In this document: piece after piece, positions 1-12,945 of the stretch
How positions within the stretch are numbered: the stretch's first letter is position 1
Layout: each line of letters opens with the position of its first letter
Assembly (NCBI GenBank): GCA_008360975.2
Contig: CM039183.1
Span: forward strand, 78,900,350-78,964,349
Direction of reading: 5' to 3'
Length of the DNA stretch: 64,000 nucleotides
Source of the DNA: Lichenostomus cassidix
Lineage: Eukaryota; Chordata; Aves; Passeriformes; Meliphagidae
The notes under the pieces: model-generated
What the model was told of the DNA's origin: nothing
Seen by the model: only the letters and a program-made list of their open reading frames with translations
The model's database searches: none
Program-made: the position numbers and the translations under genes

Positions 1-3000
1 GGGGGCCATTCTCTCACAACTGAATGCTGGAGGAATTAGAAGGAAAAATGACCTCATGAAATGCCAGAATTTCCTCCTTTCCTAAGTGTTTCCACTGTTG
101 GACATGTGATGAGGAGCTAATGTGCCACTGCTTTCTACTGGTGCTTTTCTTTATGTTTTGATACAGTATTTAGAAATGTATCTTACAGGCAGCTCTGTAA
201 TGATCTGAAGTTACAGTTTAACTCCTGATACCATGTAAGGATGGCTTTTAAAAATCCAATTATTTTTAATTAGGCAACTGAAAATGATCTCACCCACACC
301 CATCTTTTTTGAGAATGTATTTACCCTCTCTCCCAATTATATTACAATACTGCAGTGTTGACAAGCCAAAATTTTAGCTGGTATACATCTGCATTGGATG
401 AGTATTAGGCTGTAAAAAGCACACAAAGGAAATCTGCTTAGTTGCTAATAATCTGTAATAAACTCTGTTCTGCCTTGTGCTCTGCAAGTACTCTCTGGGA
501 CTAGCTTAGCAGACTCTGTATCAGTGCTGAGACGTAAATTATGTTTTATTTTCCATTGGTGTGCTACTGCTTAGTAACATAATATTTGAAATCACTTTTC
601 AATTCTGTTTTGACCCTTTAAAGATCTTTCAGTGTGATTTATGTTGCTAGAGGAGCCTGGAAGAGAAGAGCAGCAGCAGACTGTGTTACATAGCTCTCTG
701 CTGGGTTTAAAGTGCTCACTACAGTCAGCTTGTAAGTTTGCCAGGCTGTTGATCCTAGGTACTAGATTGTCTTTGGCTCATCTCTCATTTCACCTGTACA
801 ATTGCAGTGACATATTTTTGGTGGACTGTAGAGAGTGAAACCTTAGGAAGCTTGAGCCTGTAAACAATGAAGGACCAAAGTGGACAGACCATTTGTTGCT
901 GGTTGAGAGCAGCTCCTGGGTTTACTGGAGAACATGGTTTTTCAGCCCTGACTTGCACCTTCCCAGGCTTGTCATCCCTCACCCGTCCTAAGGATGTCTC
1001 AGATCAAGGTAATACGATTGACTGAGGCACTTGATACTTACCCTGGAGCAGTGAGAAAAGCCGTAAGAAGGGAGAGAGGAGTTTGCTACTAGAAAAGATT
1101 AATTTTTTTTTTTAGTTTGCTTTTGCTCTGAGCATTGTTTTGCTGCTTTCTCTTAATCTCCATTAGGCTGCATGGAAAGCTGTGCTACCTTATTACACAC
1201 TTAATCTATATGGCTGTCCACCCACCTGAGCTGTCAGCCCTTTGCTTTAGGAATGGTTGGGCTTTACTTTGTGTATTATTCTTCATACTTGCAAACACTT
1301 GTAGCAAGCACCCACTTGAGTTGTCCTGTACTTTATCACAGAACTGCTTGGCTGCTACTTCTCAGCACAGTCCAGAAGGATATGTTGGTATTTCAGAGCC
1401 TGCAGCACAAAACGGTTAACACAGGGAAATGCTTTAAAGTGACATGTAATCTCTGCTGTGTTTTTCTAACCTTATCTCGTCTTTCTCTGAATTCAAGCAC
1501 AGTGAACAGAAAATGTCCTGGATATTGAATTCTTATGATGATATATGGGGCTGTTGTGCACATTTTCTCTCACTGCTGTTTTTGTGAGAAACCAAGCATT
1601 TTACTTCCCCTATCAAGGCACTATTCATAAGGCCTCAGACTGTAAACAGCAGTTTTCAGAGTTAAACAGATCATAGTTTTACTTTTACAGTTGCATGAAA
1701 TTGAAGGATGATTGTGATTAAGAACTGCTGAGCTGTTTCAAAATTTTGTTTCAAAGAGCACTTGATAGTTTTTGGAGCTGCACCCAGCACCACTGGTAGC
1801 TTTCAGCACACTGTCTGCTTTGGTTCAGAGAAGTGAAGCTGGTGTTTAAAAAAAACCCCAAAAAATGTTCATCCTGCTGTTGCAGTGAGAATCCCTAGTG
1901 GTGTCCCCGAAGGAAAAATTCATTTGCAGTTATTTTGTTTTCACAAAAAGGAGAAAAAAAAAGGTTTCTTATAGAACAGCCTGTCAAGTTTTCTGTCATT
2001 TAGTATCTTAATACAGAAAGCTCGCTAAAGGCAACACGTTTGGAAATACAGAGTATGAGTTGCTCAGAAAATGTAAGAATGAATAAATACAGTGTTCATT
2101 ATAGTTTAGAGGCTCCAGTATATGAGTATCAAAAGAGTAACAGAAAACAAAATGTAAAATTACTGCTATCTCTCAGGTCTATTCATGGACCAAACGAAAG
2201 TGTTCCTTGGTATTTGGTGGGTTTTAATATTGATACTTTATTTTTCATGTGTCTCTCTATATATATGAAAAGCAATTTTAAAATCATTTATTTCAAGAAG
2301 TTAGCTGAAGAGAGCAGATGCACCTGTGTCTTCTGACTATCCTTTTTTTGAAGCAAACAGCTGAGTAAAATTTAGAAAAATCTGTTCAGCTCAGCTTTTC
2401 CATTTGTTCCAGGCATTTGGAGCCACAGAAGATGCACAGATTCTTTTAAGCTAGATTCCACTCCTTTGGAGCACTGTCAAACAGCAGCAAAGACAGGACA
2501 AAGATCTAAGAAAAGAAAATACAAAAAGTGAAGGAATGGCTTTCAAAATATTATTAAGCTATCCCAGAAAGGAAAAGTAAATAAGTGAATTTATACAGTA
2601 AAATGGCTTATTATCCCTTTAAACATTTTTTTAAAAATCACAGGTTATTACTTGCTTAGTGAGGATCTCCCACATAATGGATTATAGACCTGCATATGTA
2701 TATTCTGTAGTATTTCACAGACAAAGGATGAGTTACTAATACTGTATGAATTTAAAAAAAATATTTCTCTCAAGCTTGCCACTGCTTATATCTCTTAAAC
2801 TTCTGCATTAACATTGACAGTATTATGAAGGAACCACTGCAAATACTTTGCAATCTCTGTTGAAATACAGTCATTTTTGTTTTCCTTAGCTGACCGGTTC
2901 TACAGAATGTCAACTACAGTGAGCAGACCCAGAGTAGTTAGTGCCAGCCTCTTTTGGCTGCTCCGATTTTGCCCAAAATAAAGATGCTTTGATTTTTGCA

Positions 3001-4458
3001 GGTTAGTATAAAAGTGCCTGCTGTGTGCTTTTTTTTAGTTTTGACTAACTCAGATAGTTTGCTAAGATGACACAGAATGGATTTATTTTCTGTTTTATTT
3101 GTGATCGTTATGTGTAAGTTTTTAAGTTTAATGTCAAACTATTTATTTTAAATAGGAAAGAAGTACCCAAACCTTATACATGAAAGCAGATGTAGTTTTG
3201 TAAAATATGCATAAAAATATTTAATTGACTTTAAAATAAAAGAAGTTATAATGTATATATTTGGGAGGTATTTTATGTTTGTCTGCCTTTAATGAAACAC
3301 TGCAGAATAATTAGGAAAAGATTATAAAGTTGTACTGAAAAAATGCTGCCAAGAGCAAATGATATTAAGAGAGCTAGTGTTTCAATGACAAAACTGAATA
3401 CTTCTTTGCAGAAGTATAGAGATTTCTATGTTCCATTAAGAAATTTTTATTTTGTCTGCTACTTAATTGTTCCATATTAAGTTGAATTATATTATGTCAC
3501 TTGGGTTACCTTGGCGTTCACTGTAAGCTATCTTTTAAAAGTACCTGGAGTGTTGAGTTGTATGTCTTGGACACTGAGACTATCCATTTCTTTTATTGTT
3601 AACTTTTGGGGCCTCAATCTGAGAGGTAACAATTTTTTAGTTGAACTCTAATTAGTATTTTTAAGTCCTTATTGTACCTGTACCAAAAATGTTTCCTACT
3701 GATTCTGCATAAACATTATAAAAGCATAAGGTCTCCTGGCTGAGAACTGTTCAGCTCAGTAAATGTAGGAATTTAATGAACAATGTCTTGTATGTCCTTC
3801 CGTGTCCGTACATGATTCATCCATATCTGCAGCACAGGCTCACACTTCTAGTCTGTGGTTTTGTGGTATCTGTGGCTGCTTTGGACATGCTGATGGGAAG
3901 GTGTTATTTCACTTATCTAATATGTGGCTTGACTCCATTTCCTCTAATGGGAAGGAGTGGCCCATTTATATTGGCCTGACAAGATAAATCATGTGCAAAC
4001 CTAAAACTGGAGCTATGAATGGGAAAAATGCAAGCTGAGCTTACCTGTGGAAGCACAAAATTTTGTGATTGCTTCAGTGCTCCATGGTGGAGAATTAGGA
4101 CCTTGACAAGAGTGGCCCCAAACTGAGATTTAAGATTTGTAATTAGTTTCTTGGTTGAGAATGCTTCTTTTCTTCCAAGGCAGTTCTCCAGGAAAGGGGA
4201 ATCAGAGAGAGTGAACCTGCACATATCGCAAACAGAAGTAGATTTAAAAACAAAAAAGCCATGAGCTCCAAGTAAGAAGCAGTGAATATATAGCACACTG
4301 GCAAGTGCCTCCTCTGGAAATATCGGGGAGAAGATTGGCTGGAGGAACAACTAATTTCTGTGCAATTCCCTTTACCTAGAATACAGCAAAAGCCACCTGT
4401 TACATAAGCATCTGGTAATACATCTCAAAGCAGTTTACTTAGAAAAGATGCTCAAATA
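1..4458. other. Unique AT-rich non-coding sequence, with a 3'-UTR-like part
   Basis: No recognisable coding region or repeat. Open frames are short, and the longest (minus strand, about 3913-4350, 145 codons) gives no product I recognise. The stretch from about 1980 to 3270 is rich in A/T runs and ATTTA-like motifs. It carries AATAAA at 2977-2982 and 3235-3240, each followed by T/G-rich sequence, so it could be the end of a 3' untranslated region on the plus strand. That is inference only; no upstream coding exon was recognised in the window. Confidence 0.5.
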
Positions 4459-4459
4459 T

Positions 4460-5578
4460 GTCATCGTGGTGGTTTGACCCTGGTTGCCCATCAAAGATGC
4501 TTTATCACTCCCCTTCTCAGCTGGACAGGGGAGAGAAAATACAATGAACAGCACATGGGTCAATGATAAGGACAGGGAGAGATACTCATCAATTACTGTC
4601 ATGGTCAAAACAGATTTGCCTTGGGGAAATTAATTGAATTTGTTAATAATAAAATCAGGCTAGGATAATGAGAAATAAAAACAAATCTCAAAAATATTTA
4701 CCCCCCAAGTTCTCCCTTCTGAGGTTTAACTTTATTCTTAATTCTTTGCCAGCTCCTCCTAGCAGTGCAAGGATATGGAGAATGGGGGCCATGGTCAGTT
4801 CATCACACATTGTCTCTGCTGCTCCTGTCTTATCAGGCAGAGGACTCTCACATATTTCCCCTGCTCCCGTGTAGGTTCTCTCCCATGGGAGACAGGTCTT
4901 CATGAACTTCTCCACTGTGGGTCCTTCCCACAGGCTGCAGTTCTTTATTAGCTACTCCAGAGTGGGTCCCTTCTGTGGGGTGCTGTCCTTCAGGAACAGG
5001 CTGCTCCATTGTGGGTCCCTCACAGGGTCACAAGCCCTGCCAGCAAAGCTGCTCTAGTGTGGACTCCTCTCTCCGCAAGTCCATCCAGGAGCCTGCTCCA
5101 GCACAGGCTTCCCACAGGATTGCAGCATCCTACAACCATCCACCTGGTCTGGCATGGGTTCCTCCACCGGCTGCAGGAAAATCTCTGCTTCCCCATGAGC
5201 CTTCATGGGCTGCAGGGGCACAGCTGCCTCCCCACGGGCTGCACCATGAGCTGCAGAGGAACCTGCTCTGGTGCCTGGAACACCTCCTCTCCTCCTTCTC
5301 CACTGACCTTGCTGTCTGCAGAGCTGTTCCTCCCACAGATCCTCATTCCTCTTTTCCAGACTGTTGAACAGGTTTTTTTCTCCCTCCTTAAATCTGTTAT
5401 CCCAGAGGCACTACCACCATCACTGATGGGCTTGGCCTTGATCAACTGTGGGTCCATCCTGGAGTTGTCTGGCATTGGCTGTGTCAGACATGGGAAAAGC
5501 TTCTGGCAGTTTCTCCTGGAAGCCACCCCTGCAACCTCCTGGTACCAAAACCTCACCATGCAAAATCAACACAGTCAT
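4460..5578 (-). mobile_element. Avian endogenous retrovirus solo LTR (about 1.1 kb)
   Basis: Recognised as a long LTR widespread in bird genomes. The reading is from memory of the family, not a search. On the minus strand it starts near 5573 with TGTGTTGATTTTGCATGG and ends near 4465, where the plus strand reads GTGGTGGTTTGACCCTGG. Its middle consists of repeated short units around 'cac(t/g)gtgggtcc' and 'gggctgcag', typical of this LTR; they are GC-richer than the surroundings and leave several frames open by chance. The 5-bp word GTCAT flanks it on both sides (4460-4464 and 5574-5578) and may be the target-site duplication, although the left end has two extra bases before the expected terminal TG. 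No internal gag, pol or env sequence follows, so it is a solo LTR. The ERV class is not resolved. Divergence from the consensus I remember suggests an old insertion. Confidence 0.8.
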
Positions 5579-8500
5579 TTACCATTTAGGTGTGACTGTA
5601 CAATTAATTGCAGGGATCCAGTTTAGATGGTCTGGTATAGCCTGTGGATAACTTGCTTTAAAGGGGGGAAGACAGAACTAATTAGGAATAAAAATGCCTG
5701 ATTGATGCCACTCCTTTTTCCCCCCAGTTTTCATCTATTGTGAACTTTCTGATTTTCCCAAGTAATTCTGAAATCTAAAAGTTTAGCTGTTATGTCCTAA
5801 TGATCAAGTAGTTGTGTAGGTAATGTACTATTAAACAGAAACTGAGAGTTTGTCTTTATCAATAGGCACCACACTGTGGAAAAGAAAAATACCCATGTTT
5901 CATGTACCTGAATATATGCATGAAGAAGAGTCTTAAGGGAGGTCTGATATACTTCTAGAATATCCATTCCTGTTTATTAAGCAAGGCTGTTGCCTTTGTG
6001 ACCGAGAAACAGTCTCCGCTCAAAAGATATATTTAGACCTGTGCACAACCTAATACTGCAGTACATGTTCAGTGTGGTTTTTATAAGGCTGTTCCTCTCC
6101 AAAACCTTGGCATCTATAAGTTATTCTTTTATGTGGGGTGCAAGTTTCAATGTTGTAGCTAAAAATGCACAGAAATCATATTATCAGCTACAAAGAGCTC
6201 TTTTGCTTCAAAAATAGTACTGTGTCGTTGGATAACAATGATTCTATAATGGAGATTTTTCTTAGAAGTTCATGTTGTCATGCTGTGTGTTTTGTGAATA
6301 TGTGTTGTTATGGAAAGCTACAACACTCTTTATTTTCATTAAGAGTCTGGATGGAAGCTTTAAAGATACTTGTGTAGTCTAGAAAGCTCTGCAGAAAAAA
6401 AGATGTATTTATACGGACGATTCTTAGTAGGTTTAAAAGTGCTTTAAAAATGAATGGATTCAACTCTCTTATATTTCAGGTATAGGCTGGAATAGATATG
6501 ATATTATTACATATTACAAGATTTTGAGGAATCCCGAGGGAAGTTGTCAGTAAATTCTAGCATTTTATTAACAGACAGGTTAGCACTTAGAGCAACTCAG
6601 GAGTGTTACATGTTGCAGAGTTGGAAACGGTAATAATGTCTTCAAGGAGACAAATGGAGAAATATACTGCAGCTTGTAAAGCCAGGGCATAATAATTGAA
6701 TCGATGACTTGACAATGATAAAGTACATGGTGGACAAAAAGGAAGAGGGCTGTTAAGTTCTCTTCTTTTTACTGTCAGTTGAAAATGAGTCTGGAACAGA
6801 TATTTTGGTGAAGAAGTCAGTAATGCCTCCAGTGAGAAACATACAATTTGCCTTTCCTCAGAAGAAGAAGTCCATCATTCTGTTGTGATGTCAGTAAAGA
6901 GAGCAGTGTGCTCTAAATCTTTGTGGTTAAATCATAGGTCTGTTCCAGGAGTGGTGGCTGATGACAAATGGTACTGCTTGAAAGCTTCTGCTTCTTAAGG
7001 AAGAAAACTCTAAGTCTGGATTTTAGAAAAGCTAGAATGGGCAGAAACATCACATAGGGGAACAGGTCAGATCACTGTCTGTCCAGAGGCAGGGAAAGAC
7101 CTGAAGGGAAGTGTAAGAGATAAGATGGACCAACTGCCCTTTTATTCAGCTGGTGGTGTTCCCATAGATGTACACCAACACAATTCTGACTGGCCAAAAA
7201 AAGGACAAGATTATTTCCTTTGTCTCTAAGTTGTTTGCTGCTTTGGTCCATGAAAAAAGATCAGTTGTGTGAATGTTTGTTTGTAATAGCTCCACTACTT
7301 TTGAATTAAGGGAAGCTGTTTTACACACGGGAGCGTGTGGAGGTGTCTCAGCCTATACATTTTATAGAGGTCCTAAGATAAGATTTGGAATATTCCTGTG
7401 GGAAGAAGAAAGAGAAGGGCAAAAGGGTGTATAAGCATTAATACAACCTACTGAAATAAGGAGACTGTTTAGCATCCAACGGAAAGCTGTTATGCCTGGA
7501 GGTGAAACTTGGCAACCGTTTAGCAATATGTAGAAAAACTTGCAGAAATCTGAAGATACCATAGCTGAGTGAGATCACAGGGAGTGTTGGGTGGGCAGAA
7601 TGTGATTGCTGTTTGGGCTTTTGCCAGGCATTCTGGTTAATGTTTCTTCACCTGTCTCCCAGAAGCTTGACAAGCAAAATAGGAAGTGATTCTGCCTTGT
7701 GGAAAAAAAAAAGAAAAAAATATTCCCATATCACTAATGCAAACTATAAAAGCATGGTATATAGAGTGACTATTTTAAAACACCGTTTCCCAGTCTTCAT
7801 TATTTTTTGTGAGTTGTGGCATTGTGAATTGATGAAACCAGATCAGGGAGTTATATTCCTTCTGTTGCTTTTAGTGAGCTTGAGTTTTACAAGGAAAATA
7901 GAAGAACAAAAGTACTAAGCACCTTGGCTACATGGAAAAGGATCTTGCCTGAAAACTTGTAAAAATGAAGATTTTATTTTAATCCTACTGACTATTTTGG
8001 CTACTCAGTCCACTTCCAACTTCTTCCAGAATGCCTGGCATTTATAAATATTATCCTGAAAATGACTGAACATGCAGATGTTCTCGTTTTCTGTGACTGG
8101 TACTCCTGTCCTTAATTCTGGTTCTTATCAATATCTATACATCTGCAAAATTCAGTTTTAAATTGAAGGTTTTCTTGCTGCTGGTGCTTCTGTCTTTGAC
8201 ACATTTTCTGTTTTCATATGTCCCACCAAATTAAAAAAAGGCTATTTTTGTGTAATGGGGAGTGAGTAGCTAACATATTTCTTTCTTAACTCACCAGAGA
8301 GCCTGCTGCTGACTTTTTATTTCATGTTTTCATACAAAGTCTATTCCATTTATCATTTGCCAGATTTTCAGAAATTAAATTCTAGGACTGTCTTGTTTCC
8401 CTCTTTGTTAACCACTTGAAGTTTTACGCACTGATAAGTTTCCATGTTACTTTCTCATTTTTATTAGATACGAATTTACTTTTTTTCCATGCCATTTATG

Positions 8501-11500
8501 AGCAGACAGCTGTGTAATTCTTGCACCTTTTCCCTGTTAAGAAACTAACCTTTAATGCTTGAAGTTACCTAATTGTATTTGCCTCTTTTCAGCTAAGATG
8601 AAAAAACTGAGGCTGGGAGGGGAACAACAGGGCTTTATATCCTTCTTTGTTGCAAAGTAGAATCAACTTTACTTTTTAAATTAAAAGAAAAAAGAGGTCT
8701 GCTGAACACACAGAAGCCTTCATATTTCAGTTTGCTTTCTCTGGTTCCACAGAAAGGAAATGCATTTTCAGCTGTATTTTTATAGAGTGGTAGCTAGTGA
8801 CTAGTTAAATTAATTGGAGGTGTCCATTCTACATGATTGTCCTGAGGATATATTCCATTAAGTGACTGCTTTTCTATTTTAAGGTAAGATGTAGAATGTG
8901 AACTAAATAGTATCTGTAAAACTTACTGTGTTCTGTTCTGTAAGCTTTTACTTGTCTGAGCTATATGGCTCAATGCTAAGGTTGATTTTGAAAGAGCTAC
9001 TGAGTCTTATTCTACATTTTTCAAGCCACTCCAATGTGAGGAGTTTGGGGAGACACCATTCTCCCATTTGCCTGGTAATTAGATCATCTTCTGAAGACTC
9101 TGTCATTCAACAAGGTTGTATCCACAACACTAGATTTAGATGAAGCAGAGCTCTGATTCCACCTGGAAATGGTTGTGCTCCTGTAATTTAGTTAAAATGA
9201 GCTGTCAGAAGTGAGGCATTGTTTACGTATTTTTAAGTGTAGCTCGGAAGCTGGAGAAAACCCTGGTGACATTTCGTAGCTAATCGTTTTATGTTGCCTT
9301 TCCTGCAAAGGCAGAGCATGCATTCCTAATACAAAACGATGAAGAGTCAAGTAGGACTGTCTTACAACAATACTGATACTGATTAAAGTACTGGTACTTA
9401 GTAAAGTGCAGTGTCATTGTTGGATTGTGCTCCTTTCCCAACCTACATTCCGATAATCTGCAAAGCAGTTGAATGCCTGGTTAAATCTTCCGAAATCACT
9501 GTCAAAACCACCCCATAAGATTTTTTTTTCACAACAAGGTAACCATCTTGAAGAAGATGCAAGTCAGAGAAAAAAGAATTTCATGTAAAGACATTATCTT
9601 AATTTCATATGCTTCTCTGTTTATGCAGAGGTAACTTGTCAGTCCAGTTTCAGCCATTCCAATAAGAATTGCCAGGACTTTGGATTACCTAAAGTTCTAA
9701 TTCAAATGAACAAATACTGTTTTTTTTTAAAAGTTGGGCAATCATTTAGGACTTCCAACTTAAGACTTAGGAGCCTATTTCTCATCTTGTAAGCTTAAAA
9801 AGGCTAGTGGTGGTCCCTTAGTGGTGGCAGCTTTGCTTTAATTAGTTTGTGTGGTATTACAGAAATGCACCTGAAGCATTTGTGGTAATAGCTCTACATT
9901 GTAGGCAAGGACCTGAACCTTTTGAAGTTAATATCAAAACTCTCTTTGGCTTCAGTGGTGCAGAACTGGCCTGCAAATGAATAAACCAGCCAGCTGGATA
10001 TATTGTAGAGAAATAATTATTGCAAACTCTGAAAGTTCCTCATTAACACTATTGCATGTGAACTTTGCAAGCAAATGCTTGAAGCTAATCTCCAAGAGCT
10101 ATTTGTTAGACAAGTGAATTAATAGCTGTGGCTGCTGGTTCATGCAGAAGGTTCTCTGTTGGTTTTTTTGTCCTTTATTTGAAGACTTCAATCAGTATAA
10201 ATGATTTAAAGGCCTCACTCCACTAGATGGGGAAAAGATGCTTATAGTGTAGTATTTGCTTACACTCTGCAGTTATTGGTATGATGTAATATTTTTACAC
10301 TTGGGTAAGTATAGATTTTGAATAAAAGAATTTAATTAATACTGAATAAATGTTCCTCATAAGGGAAAAATTCTCTATTTCTATTTCATTAATGCTTCAT
10401 GCTTCTAGCAGTTAACTAATTTAATTTTACTCCTGGTGTTCAAGGTCTGTGCTTTTCTTTCTGTCTGTTTTTTTCAGTCTTTCTGTCTTTTAAACAGGCT
10501 TTGTTCATGTTTTATGGTTGGGAAGAGAAGATCAGCCAGAGATAGAAGATAGGGAAAAGTGCAAAGAATTTTTTTCCTTTAGTTGGACCTCGTGCAATGC
10601 ACAGTGGACATGTATCTATGACTGTGCATAAAATATATGTAATGCAAAGAAAATTAAGTTTTTGGAAAAATCTCTGAGATTTAAAGACTACAAACCCTAT
10701 TTTAAAAAGCAAACTAAGGGACAATGAATTACTTTAAATAATAAAGGTAAGAAGGATCAGTTACCTTCTAAAAGTAATGCTTGCACATGCCAGTAGCCAT
10801 GCACATGTAATTTGGCTTAATAAGGAAATCAGGGTTTTGGGGATCAAAATCCATTTTGAGATTTTTTTTATTAGTTGTATATGCAGTACATTAGACTTTT
10901 GTATAAAATGCTCAAATTCAGGATACAAAGTGAGTGAAATGATGTGGTAAATGTTCAAAATGAATAAAAAAAATCTGTTCATATTGTGTGCAAGCAACGA
11001 GGGTTTTAGTGTGAGAAGTTTTTAGAGTTTTTAAAGTTTGAGGCAAATGGTTTTTCACTTTTCTTTTTTTCCACTAACCCAGTACAGTTGTATTTAAGGT
11101 TTTCATGCAGCAATGTTAAGGGCCTGGTTTCAATCTATTATAGTTCTCAGTGTTACAAAGCTGGTAAAATTGTGACCAACTTCAGGTAATTTCATTCAGA
11201 CCTTAAGGTCATGCTGTGATCCTCAGCTTTGGATCTTGCACATTTCTAAGTTGTTTTGATTATCATCTTTCTACATTTCTACTAATTAATGCTATTTTTC
11301 ATTCACTGAACTTTGTGAAATGCTATTTTTTCTTTTTTATGATGCACGTAATTATGTTTCATCAGTATATATTTTTAGTAGCCTTGCCCTAAGGAAGACA
11401 TTTTAAACAGTATTTTGGAAGTCTTAGAGCAGACCAATGTGCTGTAATAATTATATTTCAATAATACAAAATGTGCCTTCAGGGAGCTATGACTCCAGTG

Positions 11501-12225
11501 TATACTATGTTCATATATACTTGTCCTTGATGGTAAAATTGGATTAAATATAAATAAAAAGAATTGGAAGAAAGAGTCTGGAAAATTGATTCTTCTTGAA
11601 GGTCATTAATGTTTTCTAAAGAGAAGTTAAAAATTAACATGAAAATCTCTTTGTTAAAGAAATCGTTCTAGCTTTGTTTTGTATAATAAGATTTTTATCA
11701 GTACAAGAAAAGGTCTCATAAAAATAAAACCTAATTGTTATTTTCATCTGAAACTGGGAAGTATTCAGTGGCTAGAAAACAGACAAAAAGAGGGGGGAGA
11801 AAAAGAAGCTTGAAGAGAATAATAAGGACTGCATGGAGCCATGAGCTGAAGGATGGGTTCATACCATATTGTAATATAAAGAAAAGAGGTTACAAAGGAG
11901 GAGGGGAGAAGAGAAGGCGAGTCAACAAAAACTGCAAGATAAGGTTTGATTCAGAAGTATTTTCTATCCACTATTTGAATAAAGTCCCTTTCAAGTGCAT
12001 GAAGGAAGTTGATATATAAAAGGAAACAGGCAGCAAAATGAAGAGGGAATGTGAAATTTGCGTTGTGTCTAAACCACCCAAAAAAGAGCAGAGTAGAAAA
12101 AGTCCAGTTTCTATGTTTTACAAAACATTTAAACCATTTGTCTTCAAGGATGCCGTAGTTACCAGTCTTTGTTAATTAGCTGGTTCACTTCAAAAATGTA
12201 TGTAGCAGAAATACATTTACAGAGT
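5579..12225. other. Unique AT-rich non-coding sequence
   Basis: No repeat family or gene was recognised. All open frames are short (about 100 codons or fewer) and their translations look random. A purine-rich segment lies at about 11755-12050, with runs such as AGAGGGGGGAGAAAAAGAAG. It produces a Lys/Arg-rich 94-codon frame (11735-12019) that I take as a composition artefact. Short A-runs occur at about 7700-7720 and 9720-9730. Confidence 0.6.
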
Positions 12226-12945
12226 CACAGAGTCAGTAAGTTTGGACATGACCTCTTGATATCATCTAGTCCAACTTCCTACTGAAGCACAGTCAGCTAG
12301 AGAAGGTTACCTCGGACCATGCCCAGTTGGGTTTTAAATACCTCCAAGGATGAAAACTCCAAAACTCCATCTTACAATCAAAAAGTGTTCAGAAGGAATT
12401 CCATGCTCTTTTAATTTGTTCTTATTGCCTCTTGTCCTGTTAGTGAGCTTTCTCACCTTCAGTCCCTCCCATCAGGTATTTTTACACATTGATATGATCC
12501 CCCTGGACCTTCTCTTGTCCAGGCTGAACAGTCCCAGCTCTCAGCTTCTCCTCATATGAAGGATGTTCCAATCCCTTAGTAATCTTCATGGCCCCTTCTT
12601 AGCCTGTTCTTAGCCCTTTCTTCACTTCATTAAGTCTGTATTTTTCTTGTGCTGCGGACCCAGCAGTCCAGATGTGACCTTACCAGTGCTGAGTGGAGGT
12701 GTAGGATCACCTCCTTCAACCTACTGGCAACGCTTTTCCTGATGCAGACGTATGTCCACTTTAAGTGTTGTGTTACCTGGTCCTCCTTCACAAAGGGTAA
12801 GTCTTCTTACAGACTACCCTACTGGTCTCAGAGGCCTAGGATTCCTGCAGGCTGATTATCAGTAAAGACTGAGGCAAAAAGGGCATTGAGTACCTCAGCC
12901 TTTCAGTGTCCTTTGTCAGCAGGGCCTCTGCAATGTGCAGGCTAA
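12226..12945 (-). mobile_element. CR1 LINE fragment, 3' end plus an upstream block
   Basis: Chicken repeat 1 non-LTR retrotransposon, antisense to the plus strand. Its 3' end is at the low coordinate, where the degraded octamer repeat reads 'cacagagtcag'. Next come the classic antisense CR1 phrases: 'catctagtccaacttcct' near 12262, 'gttgggttttaaatacctcc' near 12326, 'cttgtccaggctgaacag' near 12513 and 'ggatcacctcc' near 12704. From about 12780 the match changes to a block with 'ggtctcagaggcctaggatt' and 'cagtaaagactgaggcaaa', which in full-length CR1 lies well upstream. An internal deletion or rearrangement near 12740-12780 is therefore likely. The upper boundary is uncertain; sequence to about 13270 may be related but was not recognised. 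No intact reverse-transcriptase frame remains. Confidence 0.88.

Noticed and set aside
1848..1866. A-run/C-run words such as AAAAAAAACCCC, also seen at 19259, 24836 and 63000, considered as telomere-like repeats
   Set aside because: Each is a single short run, not a tandem array, and such runs are common in AT-rich vertebrate DNA.
5009..5626. Longest open frame (about 205 codons, plus strand)
   Set aside because: It lies almost wholly inside the minus-strand solo LTR, where GC-rich subrepeats remove stop codons; it is not a retroviral or host protein frame.
11735..12019. Basic Lys/Arg-rich 94-codon frame
   Set aside because: It reflects a purine-rich DNA segment, the first codon is not ATG, and no family resembles it.
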